Shown in pieces: positions 35,439 to 47,450 of a stretch of DNA of 64,000 nt. Origin of the DNA: Patiria pectinifera (taxonomy: Eukaryota; Echinodermata; Asteroidea; Valvatida; Asterinidae); contig CM057147.1 in assembly GCA_029964075.1 (NCBI GenBank), forward strand, positions 22,465,513 through 22,529,512. The letters are read 5' to 3'. Every line of letters starts with the position of its first letter. Position 1 is the stretch's first letter. The notes under the pieces are model-generated. The model was given only the letters and a program-made list of their open reading frames with translations. It searched no databases and was not told the origin of the DNA. The translations under genes were made by a program, and so were the position numbers.

Positions 35439-38400
35439 ATGAAACTCACATGGACCAGAGGTAGGCCTATATATTCTAGTTAAAATGTTCTTTTTCTCTG
35501 ACGAAACAAAATGTGATCTGATCTAACGACATGAGTCACGCCGACATATGTTTTTCACATTATTGTTCATTCATTATCTTTATTTTTTGAAATCATCATT
35601 ATTAATGACGTAATGTGGATTATTTGAATGTTGATTTTTTTTCCCCAGTTCTTCGTGGAAGATCAAGAATTCAAGATCTGTAAAATAAATATGAGTTCAT
35701 AACAAGTATGTACAATTCAATGCAATCAATGTACACTATTCATATTCCACAAACAAAATCATGTACATTGTGAGAAATCAAGAAATAAAACATGTATAAG
35801 AAAAGGGTAAAAAAGAGTACAATTACAATCAGGCGATTAATTAATTGCCATAATATTAATAAGCCTAAGCTTGTCAATGGCACGTACTGAAGGTATCTTT
35901 TAAACTTCAAAGTAATCAATGAAGACACATAAGGTAAACATAAGGCGTAATACATGTGCTCTCAATACAAAATGATAGTGCAGGTACGTACATATAAAAA
36001 ATATACAACGTAGGAAAAAAGTTAACTATTAATACCAAAAATCGGAATACATGAAAAACAAGGGCCAGATTTATTAAGAAAATCATAGTACACTGCTCAA
36101 GCTAAATCATATAAAGAAAGAAGACGGGGAGGAATACAGGGCGAGTTAAAACCGAAAAAAGGATGTGAAAGCCCAATTCATAAGCTTGATTTTTTAGTAG
36201 AAGAATAATTCATATCGCTCATGTACCTTTCCAGTTATGAACTTTTAAACACAAACAGTTTTATAGTTTTGTCCACGGATCACAACAAAGGTATGATATT
36301 TCAGCAAAAACAACTCACATATCATAAAACACATCTGAACGCTCTCATATATTATATGACATTAGGATTGGCACTGATCATAACATTTGTTTAAAAACCT
36401 TCTGCTTCCAAAACAACATCATTTATAATGTCAAAAGTTTAATGTCAAAAGTCTTGCCCTGCCTTCTACTTCGCTACCCCGGAGACCGTGGATTCTGATA
36501 TCGTTTTCGTGGTATGATATGGTTTCATTTTTACTGAAAAATAATATCACGTATACCTTAAATGTGATCCGCGGGATTATCTTAAAACGGTGTTCGTGTT
36601 CAACTGGAAAAGTATACATGAGTGATTTGAATGATTCTTGTATTAAAAGAAAGCTTATAAATTGGGCTTTCATATCCTAGATCTGGAAAGCACCATATGC
36701 TGCAGAACGTCTTTATAACGGGGGCATGGGCGTCGCCAGGATTTTTTCTAGAGGGGGGCAAAACCTATTTTTCCCAAAACAAATCCTGTATTCTCAACAT
36801 TTTTTCGATTTCTTGGTTTTAGAGGGGGGCAGGGACATTTTGACCCCCCCCCCAACTTATTAAATTTACGCCACTATGACTTCGCGCCTCTTTTTCTTTT
36901 CTTTTTTTTCTTCCATATTTTTGCTTTTCGGGGGCAGCTTCCCCCCCTCGCGACGCCCATGAACGGGGGCGCCATATTGAGTTTCCTTTTTTTTTTTTTA
37001 CTCAACCTGTAGAGGCATACATGTATTTCCGAAAACATGAGCTTGTACACAAAGCACACAACAGAAAACAAACGTCAGAACATTGAAGACAAGGACAAGA
37101 CAAACCCAGGACAGGACAAAATAACACACATTATAGAAAAATCAACATGGAAGAAGCAACATTCAAAACATGAATAGAAATCAGTTATGTCAAGCTATAA
37201 TGAAACCTACATCATTCAAACAAATCTAGATCAACTTGAAAATACAACATCGATCGCAGACTTTCAAAACTGGGGTGGTGATTTACGGCGTATATTATGG
37301 CGATTAATGGCTTTACAAAATACAAAATGACCACTTTTTGGAACGAAGCACGCGGAAATGGTGCGGTAAAATAAAATGTAACAAAAAAACATCTGGAGGG
37401 GTGCGAGAAGCAACATGCCCCGTGCCCAACCCTTACCCCTCCCTGTTACGTCAGTGTATATTACAAGAATAATTCAATCGTTCAATTTATAGAAACATGA
37501 GTTTTTGCCTCAATTTGTCTTGACAGATTCGGTGGTGTCCCTGAAGAAAGAGGACGAGGTAAGGCGTTTCTTTCAGTGATATTGGAAAACAAATTAATCT
37601 TTACAATTTTTTTTGTTCGAAATTATTGTCTAAATTAAAGTGTCAATTTCTTGTATATTTACTACATGGTGAGTATAAAAACATGAAACCAAATTTCGAG
37701 ACCATTGTTTTAGTGATATTCTGCATGTAGTGTTTTCAAAAACTAGGATATGAAAGCCCAAAGTTCATAAGCTTTGTTTTTGTACAAGAATCATTCAAAT
37801 CACCTAGGCCTATAATGTACTTTTCAAGTTACGGAATTTTAAACACAACCACCGTTTTAAAGTTCTGTCCACGGATCACACTTCTGCCAGCAAACGAAAA
37901 CAAATCACACACATCCCTTTGTGATTGTTTTCGTTTTGCTGAAGAACATTATACCTTTTTGTTATACATGTGGACAGAACTTTAAAACGGTGGTTGTGTT
38001 TAAAATTCCGTAACTTGAAAAGTACATGAGTGATTTGAATGATTCTTGTACTAAAAGAAAACCTGACATTTGGGTTTCGATTTTTTTGTACTCACCCTAT
38101 ATACACCCTGTATAGAAATGGATGCAGTTTCTTTTGGTAAACCCCCAAATATGCCCTATAAAAAAATATGTTTTTGTCCACTCGACGTTTTTCTCATCAC
38201 ACCAGATTTGAGAACCCCCCCCCCAAAAAAAAATCTTTAAAAAGGCTACCTTTGGAGATGTCTTTTCCCTATAACGTTTTGACCATTGATGACCGTGGCA
38301 ATCAAACATGACATCTCAAGATCAACGGAAGCCGGCTGTTCAATTTTGATTGGATTAGAAAGCGCGCCAAACCGATTACAGCGGCAGCAGCGAATTGCTA

Positions 38401-41400
38401 AAATAACCGTCCGTCCCGAGCAGCGCTATACCGGTATAGCACCGTCGACTTAATAGGCTATAAATGAGATTATGTTGGAATAGCAATGCCATGTCAGGAC
38501 GAGAGATCCTGCATGTCCAAATTAATAACGTAAAGGATCGGTAAAATGTCAGATGCTATAATATTGATATTAATGAGAATCGCGGAACCTTGAAGATCTT
38601 TGTATGTATTGAGGGATTATTTTTACGTAAATACACCTAGCTCGGAGTAATTTGTGTAAATGCAATGAATGATTATCATGAACATCATAATGTCGAATGT
38701 CTTGAGACTGAAGATATTTCCTTTCAAATGAAATCTTTTGTTAGCGGTTCCACACAGGAAGTAATTTTGAACAAAAACCACGGCTTTATCGTGTGATTAA
38801 AATGTCTATATACATTTTGTACAGCCCTCTGCTATTGTAGCAAAATTATTCTGTACATCAAGTAAAGGCAAAATAATTTTTAACAAAAAAAATACGGCTT
38901 TTGTAAGATTCTATATCGTATAGGCTTATACGTTGTAGCAAACATTCGTTTGAAATATAGGACCACAAGCCGATATTAATATCTTTTTATGTCCATCAAG
39001 CAAGATAGAAGAATGAGACTCGATTTCCCATTTTTTGGTTTTATTTGAAGCCCCAAATTTCAACCCCATTGACCCATCTCTACGCACTTTGCAATCCAAT
39101 CCGAAAAATGAGGGTTGTTTTTACCAGTTTCAAGTTGGATTCAATATCTGAAAAGAAAAATTAAAAACCTGTAAACTTATTTGAACATGGAAAGATAAAA
39201 CTAGAAAATTCTTCCGTATTTATTTTGTTCTTTTCCTCACGATCTTTTATCTCAATATCATGAAAATAAGGTACGGACACAAGGCCACGTCTTCACGTTG
39301 ACCGAGTGCGAGATTGAGCGCAAGGTGTTCAATCTGCGCTACCACACGTGCAACGACGCCTACTACAGACTGGGCTCCGATGCAGCCGTCATTGATGGCT
39401 GGGAGAACGGCATCTATGCGGCTGTGAATGTGGAGAGGCATGTTGATCATGATCTGGTAAGTAGTGCACTTTATAGGTCAGAAAAAAAATCCTGAAAAGA
39501 GTCTACTTTTTGTGTTACCTCCTTGTTAGACAATTCCGATTGGTTAAAAGTTACGTTGCCATATTTCTATTTATTTAATTTCGGCCCGTTATCAATCAGT
39601 CCATTCCATATCATAAACCTGTTTAAAAAAACACACCTAAAATTTCATAATACATTTAATGTATATTGAAAGAGTTATGAGAATAATTTAATCATAGAAA
39701 AAGATTGTAAACTTTAATATAATTTTTATGGGAACATGTTATGTAGCACATTAACATTACCTTTTAGTTAACAAATGTGTTTCACTTCGATGCTAAAATG
39801 CACTCAAAAATATACTCATGGCTGCATGTAACGTGAGGTTCTTTCTCAGAGCCACGCTATAAAAAGAATTTCACACAGTCAAGTTGAGACACTAAAAGCA
39901 CTACATCATCTGTAATTTGATTGCCGTGATCTCGCCTGACATTGTCATGACGCCAGTACAGTGAAGATGGCCGATGATCATGACGTCTGTAACTAGCACA
40001 GCGCGCGCGCAATGAACCACGGCCACTGCGTCGCGTTCGTTTTGTGTTCCGCTCCGCTCGTCAAAGTTAAAATACCATTCACAACGGGTGCATACCGTAC
40101 CTATGGTCCCCAACCCTACCCTAAGGATTTTGGGAAACATCGGGTAGACCCCATTCAGAACTGGTCACAGTCATGCATGCGGGCCCGTCGCCAAGGGGGA
40201 GGGGGCCTGATGGGGCCGGGCCCCCTTGGCGAGCCATTCCCCCCGGCAAAAGCCATACATATGTACTTTTCCCCACCGCCATTATTTGAATAATTACAAT
40301 GCAGTCTCGTTTTAGTCTGAATTAATTATCTGTTGAATGATAACTAGATATATCCAAGCACGGAGCTTTATTATGATCCATGATATCCAAGCAACATTGC
40401 TGGCGACCACAACGATAATCGCTAATTAATGCCAATGTATTGTGTTTCCAGATATAACATTGGTCCCCATTAGTGGAGATGGGCCCGTATCATTCCATCT
40501 TCAAACGCGCATTTGAATGATCGGCCATGCTTTTTGTTTTGTATTAGTTTGCATGAACAAAAATGTTGTTAATGAACGTACTTTGAAAATTTTGAAAACT
40601 GTTCTGCATGACATCCTTTAGAATGTTAAACACAGAAACGAGCCTTGTAAAAATTCACCTTTCATCTTTGTAACTTTTACCCGTTTCCATGTTTTTATTA
40701 TCTACAGTGTGCATTCCCTTTAAGCAAGGAACAATGGTTTTAATACGATATTGTTAAACGATATCGTCATTGTCAGATGGTCATTAAATCCGTTACAAAT
40801 AAATTTGATGACCACATGAAGTATATGAGAACTTGCTATATACACCAACCCTTCAAGATACTTCCGTTTGCCATACGAAAATGTATTAGGCCTACGCATG
40901 ATTGTACATACACTTCTTTTGCGGATATTGAACAACATATAGCTATCTGCTGCTGCTGATATATAATATACATCCTTCAAATTTTGCTGATCATATTTTG
41001 CATCATCCAAAGCACCCAACTAGGGGGGAGTTTGCCTTCTGGCAAGACAATTCAATGTACATCTGGAGAGTAAATGGCTTCTGTTCCAGCAGCACTTTCC
41101 CTTGTCAGACCTCCAAATTGCATTTTTGTTTTCATTATAGCAATTTTCAGTCCTTTGTTGTGATAATGACCAAATGCGCGCATTCAAGGAGCTACTGGGA
41201 AAATGTGTTATCTTAGTATACACTAGTGTGTACACGTATTTTACCTGAATTTGACGACACCCATCGCACAACATACAGCCTAAAATCATGGATATTCTCA
41301 CCGATAGCTTTTTTTCATGATAAGTGTCTTGTGACTAACGGTAGACGCTGATAAACTCAACATTTTTCAATTTCATAATGTCCAAAAAGGACTTGAATAT

Positions 41401-44400
41401 AAACAACCCAACTGTCTGTCACAAATACAATCAAATACCACAGATTTTTCAAAAGTGCAAAGGTACTGCAGTTGAAAAACCTGAAGTTATTTGGAGGGAG
41501 AATATGATGAAATCATGGAGGAATAAGAAGGAATTTCCTCCATGATGAAATGAAGAAATGTTCAGTTTCAGGGGGAAGAAAACTCCAGAAGGATGACATT
41601 CCCTGGAAAACTCATGGAACAGGTAAGGACTGACAATACAAACCTCATGTTGACCAGAAGCCTTGAAGGGAATCGAACCCGGGTCACACAGGTGGAAGGT
41701 GAGGAAAAATCACCTCGCTTCCCATTTTGCTGTCCATCTAGTCCATTCCTTAAATCTACCCTTTTCTCATTTGATTCCAGGCCTACTTGACCAGGGCAGA
41801 CGGTCATCGCGACGCATCCATCAGCTGGAAGGTGGACCTGACCGGCACCGGTCTGGTCGTGGACTCCATCCAAGCCCTGACCCTGAGCAGGACGCTACGA
41901 GGAGGAATGGTCACGTACGACATTGTCAGTCCTGACGCTGAGCAGGCTCCAGAACAATCAGGTTTGAACAAGCATGAGAATTGCGAAAGAATACCAATGA
42001 GGTTTGTGGTAGCACCATGTGGAGTAATTTCTTCTGAGAAGAAGTGTGGTTCTGGAAAGAACCGTTTGGATGTGAAACTCAGTGACGTTCCGATCTGTAT
42101 GCTCCAATCGTCTTCAGGAGAGAAAGATAACATTAAAGTAGCAATCCTAAAGAGTTGAAAGCAAGTCTATCACAAGTAAACCACAAGCCAAATTGAAAGT
42201 CAGTTCAAAAATAACAGGTGATGAACAATGAAAGGGAATGCCTTTGTCACAGTTGATTTGAGCAGGGATCCTTGATTTGAGTAGGTTGTCACTTGAAACT
42301 GGAGCATTGTGACCCGTGCTTCACTGGTCATTGACTTATGATTTCTTGATAATTGTGATTACTTGATTAACTCTGTTCCTACCTCCATGATTAACTGAAG
42401 TTGATTACCCTTCCGAACTATTTTTTTCTTTCTGAGTCCACAATATTCTTCTTAACAGAGAATATCAATAACAAATTAGTGTTACTGTTGTCAAAAAAGT
42501 TAACACATGGAGGTGGTATAATTGCAAAAAGAAAAAAGTGAAGAAAATCGGTTAGGTTTACTTAAAAATTGTTATGGATAATTTGGTTTAGAAATTGTTT
42601 GTTTACATCCATACTACTGAAAGTTTAGAAAAGGGTAATATTTCTAATGCAATCTCTACCGAAAATTACTTATCAAGTATCAAACACAAGAAGTATTTAT
42701 ACATCAAAGTTTTGAGAACTACTGAACTGTATACCTTCTCACTGATTGGTTTGTGGACTCTCTCGCTTCATGTCTGCCAGGATACATGGCCAACGGTTGG
42801 CAGAGCCTTTACCTCATTGCGTACCTCCGAGGGAGTCGAACCGAAGACACCTATGATCAGACTCAGCTGCTCTACCAGAGCAGCCTGGATGATCAGGACA
42901 ACTTTCCTCTGGATATCTTGATCACCCTCAAGGTAAGACGGGTGATTTTTATACAGGGTGAGTCAAAAAAAAGTAGAACCCATGTCGGGACTATTGTTTT
43001 AGTGAAGTTCTGCATGTAGCACTTTCACAATCTAGGATACGAAAGCCCAATTCATAAGCTTTCTTTTAGTACAAGAATCATTCAAATCACTTATGTACTT
43101 TTTAAGTTACTGAATTTTAAACACAACCACCGTTTTAAAGTGCTGTCCACAGATCAGAAAAAGGTGAGTGTTCTTTCAGGAAAAAAAAACCAATTCACAT
43201 AGGGATGTGTGTGAATTGTTTTCGTTTTGCTGAAAGAACACACACCTTTTTTGGATCCGTGGACAGAACTTTAAAACGGTGGTTGTGTTTAAAATTCAGT
43301 AACTTGAAAAGTACATGAGTGATTTGAAAGATTCGTAAAAAGAAAGCTAATGATTTGGGCCTTCATATCTTAGATTTTGAAAGTGCTATATGCAAAACTT
43401 CACTAATACAATAGTCCCGACATTTGGGTTTCCCTTTTTTTGACTCACCCTGTAGAAGGAATACAAGGCAAATTTCATTCAGAATTCCAGACAGCAGGGC
43501 TGGTGGATATTTCCAGTCCTGGATAGAGGCAAGGATTTGAGGCTCATGATCAGAGGAGTCAGGGGTGTGAATCCAGCCACTGCTTGTTGTGTCCTTGGGC
43601 AAGCCACATCACCCTGACTTGCCTCTCTCAAGACGCAAGTATAAATGGGTCCCAGCAGGTGGGTTAAAGCAGAGTAACCTGCTATGGACTGGCATCCCGT
43701 CCAATGGAAATGCAAATATCAGCCATTTTATGCCAGGGAAACTGGAGATTGGCACCGGCCTCATGAGCCATATTGAATCGAGAAGGACTTCGCTACTTTT
43801 CTATACAAAATTCAGTCCCACTAATTTGCTGGAGAATGCTAGCAAACAAATGTTGATAGTTTAATGGAGTATCGAGGTTGTAATTAGCTCAACCTTATAA
43901 AGTAGCTACCTTAAGGCCTTAAAAAAAATACATGTACTTTATCCCTCACAAAGTTGAAAATCAAAGTTAAAGGTGCAGAGACCAGAGATTCTACTGCACA
44001 AGCCTGACCCTCCAGTGACCAGACTGTGCTTTTTCAATGAAGGGAGTTCAAATATTTGACCATCCCATTTCCCTAAATTAGGTTTAGTTTTTTCCCAATA
44101 ATTTAACCGCAAAGAGGAAGCCCGTGAAATTTATTTGTAAAGATAAAAAAAACAAGTAAGGTGTGTTTACAAACACAAATGCCCCGCAACCGTGACTGTT
44201 TCCATGACATAACACATACTCTTTTAACATCAACTTACATGTACCTTGGTCACATGGAACATTCATTGACAGCATTAGTGTCTTCTGTAGGTTTTAAATG
44301 AATTAATCCCTAATCCCTATGATCTCAGAATAAATACAAGATTTCTATTGTTTTAGCCACTGTGACCTTGACCCTTGACCTTTCGACCCCTAATGTGATA

Positions 44401-46201
44401 GGCCTATTTGGATTACCAAGAACGATCCACAAACCAAATTTGAAGTTCACTTGTAAAGTATTTCTCAAGTTATTGCGCTGACAAAATTTCTTTTATTTTA
44501 GCCACTGTGACCTTGACCCTTGACCTTATGGCCCCAAATGCAATAGGCTTCTTAGGATTGCCAAGGACAATCCACAAACCAAATTTGAAGTTCATATGTA
44601 AAGTGTATCTCAAGTTATCACGCTGACAAAATTTCTTATGTTTTTTGCCACTGTGACCTTGACCCTTAACCTTTTGGCCCCAAATGCAGAAGGCTTCTTA
44701 GGATTGCCAAGGACAATCCACAAACCAAATTTGAAGTTCATATGTAAAGTATTTCTCAAGTTATCGGGCTGACAAAATTTCTTTTGTTTTAGTCACTGTG
44801 ACCTTGACCCTTGACCTTTGGGCCCCAAATGCAAAAGGCTTCTTACGATTGCCAAGGACAATCCACAAACCAAATTTGAAGTTCATATGTAAAGTATTTC
44901 TCAAGTTATCGCGCTGACAAAATTTCTATTGTTTCAGCCACTGTGACCTTGACCTTTGACGTTTCGGCCCCAAATGCAAAAGACTTCTTAGGATTACCAA
45001 GGATAATCCACAAACCAAATTTGAAGTTCATATGTTAAGTATTTCTCAAGTTATCGCGCTGACAAGATTTGTCCGGACACACACACACACACACGCAGAC
45101 TTACGTTACATACCTTGTGTGGACATTGCTTTGTTTTCGTGTAGTTAAGAAAACTCGGTACAAAAAATAACTTTACTTAAACTGTGAAAACTCTTTTAAC
45201 CCAATTTTTTTTCTATGATTCCCTATAGTGTTTCTCTTCATTCTGCTACAGATAAACCTAACCCAAAAATGCCTCTAAACCTGTTTTCCAGAAAGGGCAA
45301 AACCTTATGTGGACACGGCTTAGTCCACATAAGGTTAACACAACCTGCATTATGTGGACCTCTTTTGTTCACAAGTCCACATAGGGTATGTAACACAAAC
45401 TCACACACACACCCACACACCCACCCACGGAAGGACAAGGCGGAAACAGTATGCCCCTTCGGCTTCGCCGCGGGGCATAAAAATTAAAAAAAATAACAAA
45501 CCCTACAAACCTGACTATTTGTTTCCTAGACAGAATTCAAATTCTACAACAGGAATACAAAATTTAGGCATCTTTTTTGACTTATTTTTTTAAAAATAAA
45601 TTTGGTAATAACTTCCATCCACCTCTGCTTCCATCAGCCTTTGCAGGAAATTCTATGCACATGCACAACAGACTCTGAACAGTCACACACAGAAGGAATC
45701 CAGGAACTTGTAGAGATTCACCTTCCCCCGATTGAGAAATGCACTTGCTACTTCCCGAACAACCACCTGGGAAACTGTCCAGATGCCAACGAGCAAAGGA
45801 CGCCAGTGGTTGCTGACTCGATAGATGGTGCACAGAGCATCGAAGACCTCAGCATTGTGAACACTCACGCAATAAGTCTTCCCGGCACGCCGATCCACAG
45901 GAAGCACTACGGCAGCCGAGCGAGCTCAGGGAGTAGCCGAAGCCACAAACTGAGCAAGCGCAACAGGGTGCAGTCCTCGGAACCAAGTGGCTACGACAAC
46001 TCGGGGGCAGAGTCGCCGATCCGCGTACACGCACTTCGTCACATGACATCGTCTGAACAATTCGAGATGCAGGAGTTGGAGGTGTGTGAACTGGAGAAGA
46101 CGAGTAGCCGACTTGGGGCACAGACGTCCGAGGCCAGGAAGGCATGGACGGATGGAAAACAGAGAGACAGTGAATCCTTGGTAACTTACCCATCCTCTTA
46201 A
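35439..46201 (+). CDS. Stand-alone PAW-domain protein with Ser-rich tail
   Basis: Proposed exons: 35439-35460, 37527-37558, 39271-39456, 41781-41961, 42781-42932, 45638-46201. They add up to 379 codons (378 aa) with every phase matching. Residues 19-191 resemble the PAW domain, the mannose-binding C-terminal domain of peptide:N-glycanase (NGLY1). Visible family features are VFNLRYHTCNDAYYRL, a GW.NGIYAAVNVERHVDHDL strand, the core ASISWKVDLTGTGLVVDSI, and QTQLLYQSSLDDQDNFPLDI near the end. The PUB and transglutaminase domains of NGLY1 are not present in the reconstructed model. Residues 192-378 form an extension rich in Ser, Glu and Arg (SRASSGSSRSHKLSKRNR), probably disordered. AATAAA occurs at 46675-46680. 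The middle four exons are secure. Exon 1 (MKLTWTR) rests on phase and donor only, the exon-4 donor (GGTTTGAA) and exon-3 acceptor are weak, and more 5' exons could lie elsewhere. Confidence 0.72.
36140..36712. mobile_element. Mariner-type palindromic MITE, degenerate copy
   Basis: Contains the same paired blocks as 42954-43452: GAAAGCCCAATTCATAAGCTT on the left, GTCCACGGATCACA, and at the right GAGTGATTTGAATGATTCTTG and GAAAGCTTATAAATTGGGC. The terminal GGTGAGT ends are lost. Confidence 0.7.
37671..38103. mobile_element. Mariner-type palindromic MITE, copy 2
   Basis: GGTGAGTATAAAAACATG at the left and GTACTCACCCTATA at the right. The arms share CATAAGCTTTGTTTTTGTACAAG, GTCCACGGATCACA and GTGATTTGAATGATTCTTG with the intact copy at 42954-43452. 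It lies in intron 2 of the PAW gene. Confidence 0.75.
41655..41712 (-). repeat. tRNA-SINE head fragment
   Basis: On the minus strand it reads CCTTCCACCTGTGTGACCCG then GGTTCGATTCCC (box B), matching the head of the SINE at 17575-17610. It is a truncated piece in PAW intron 3. Confidence 0.6.
41990..42135. mobile_element. Second copy of the histone-stem-loop-like MITE family
   Basis: GGTAGCACCATGTG (42008), GTGTGGTTCTGGAAAGAACCG (42045-42065) and TGTATGCTCCAATCGTCTTC (42096-42115) match the order of blocks in the 1512-1709 MITE. GGTTCTGGAAAGAACC forms a 6-bp stem with a 4-nt loop. It begins about 30 bp after the exon donor at 41961. Confidence 0.65.
42954..43452. mobile_element. Tc1/mariner-type palindromic MITE, intact copy
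   Basis: CAGGGTGAGTCAAAAAAAAG (left) and the inverted TTTTTTGACTCACCCTG (right) are bordered by TA on both sides (42952-42953, 43453-43454). A TA target is the hallmark of Tc1/mariner. The 499-bp body folds on itself over most of its length (AAAACGGTGG... / CCACCGTTTT). It starts only 21 bp after the PAW exon donor at 42932. Confidence 0.88.
43563..43710 (+). repeat. SINE tail fragment
   Basis: TTGTGTCCTTGGGCAAGCCAC, ATAAATGGGTCCCAGCAGGT and CTATGGACTGGCATCCCGTC are blocks commonly found in the 3' bodies of tRNA-derived SINEs (GGGCAAGGCAC type; compare 47290-47310). Confidence 0.5.
44356..45072. repeat. 145-bp tandem repeat with TGACCTTGACC in every unit (5 copies)
   Basis: Units begin at 44356, 44501, 44647, 44792 and 44937. 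Each starts GCCACTGTGACCTTGACCCT and contains CAATCCACAAACCAAATTTG, AAGTATTTCTCAAGTTAT and GCGCTGACAAAATTTCT. It is followed by a (CA)n run and the hairpin-like end at 45452-45479. Confidence 0.92.
45452..45479 (+). repeat. GC-rich hairpin ATGCCCC...GGGGCAT, possible Helitron-like 3' end
   Basis: ATGCCCCTTCGGCTTCGCCG followed by CGGGGCAT forms a strong stem. Such a hairpin downstream of internal tandem repeats is a pattern seen in non-autonomous Helitrons. No terminal CTRR is clearly placed, so the assignment is tentative. Confidence 0.4.
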
Positions 46202-46204
46202 GGC

Positions 46205-47190
46205 TGTGCCGCTTATTCTGAATACTCAAATATTCAATAATCAATATCCAAATAGCATTTTTTTTTTTATTCAAAATATTTTTAAAAAATTGAACGAGCT
46301 CGAGGAGATGAAGAACACTTTAAAGTTGTGTGGCTTTCTTGTTTGTTAAATACCACACTTTTGTTGAAAGCCATGGTCACATCATGCATATTTGGGAGCT
46401 TCCATGATGAGGAATAGTACCTAAAATTAATTTTTTTAAATTCAGTTAAATATCAGCCACCTCTACCTGTTCTTTATATTATTTTAATAAGCACTTTGTC
46501 AATTTTTGGACAAGCACAAGTGCAGGCAGGCGAACGCTCAACTTGATCTGTGCATTTCAAAATGGAATATTTGAATATTCGATGAAGTCCAGGTTGGAGA
46601 AATTTAATACTAAATTATTCGGGAAAATGCACAGCACTCATATCCTCTGCCTCCCCTCAGGGACATACAATTACAATAAAGCGCCTAAATTGGCTTCTAA
46701 CCCTTTGCTCTCCTTCCAGCTTCTCTGAATTGTCTTGGGACAGATTGAAAAGCAGGCTTGAAAGCTATACGTTTAAGAGCAGACACTAAAACCCATTTGC
46801 CATAATGGTTGCCATAAAAGTGTTGCAGTACAAAGCTATGCAAAGTTCAATGATGCAGAAGATGGTTATGATTATCCATCAAATGTTGGTTGAGTAATAT
46901 ATGAATGGCGTATTTTTAAAAAGCAAGTCTTCCCCCCCCCCCACTTGTTATGTTAATTGATACAGGAATTTACATTACAGCCATAAATCTCCATTTTGAA
47001 CACTTCTACTTTAGCATAATGCACAATGAGATGGATTTTTGATGGAGTTTTGACGGTTGGAATAGCTGGACAGATTTGGATCACGTCTCAATTTTTGTTT
47101 AATATAAAAAAGGGGACCATTACATGTAGATTTCCAACATACACGGCAAATGAAATGGTCAGAAAGCTTCTTGCGTTCAACTGTGTCATG
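46205..47190. other. PAW gene 3' UTR and intergenic
   Basis: No protein frame was recognised. It contains a candidate AATAAA at 46675-46680 for the gene ending at 46201. Confidence 0.5.
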
Positions 47191-47194
47191 GAGA

Positions 47195-47450
47195 GTGTCA
47201 TGGCCTAGCGGTTAAGAGCACCGGACTCATGCTCTGGTGTTTCAGAGGCAACAGTGGCGTGGGTTCGAACCCGGGCCCGGACACTTGTGCCCTTAAGCAA
47301 GGCACTTAACCATTATTGCTTCGTCCTTCGGATGGGACGTAAAGCCGGAGGTCCCGTGTGTTGTGTAATATGCAATGCACGTAAAAGAACCCAGTAACCA
47401 ACCAATAACCAACCAAGTACCAGGTACCAAGTAACTGTACGTTCACTCTA
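47195..47450 (+). mobile_element. tRNA-derived SINE (second family)
   Basis: Box A TGGCCTAGCGG (47201-47211) and box B GGTTCGAACCC (47262-47272) frame a tRNA-like head with a long variable arm (Ser/Leu-tRNA-like). The body has CCCTTAAGCAAGGCACTTAA and GGATGGGACGTAAAGCCGGA, typical of deuterostome SINEs, and a repetitive ACCAACCAATAACC tail. It is not a functional tRNA gene: the acceptor does not pair and the body continues. Confidence 0.85.

Noticed and set aside
47195-47285. Functional tRNA gene (good box A and box B)
   Set aside because: The acceptor ends do not pair properly and a SINE body with GGCACTTAA and GACGTAAAGCCGG blocks continues directly.
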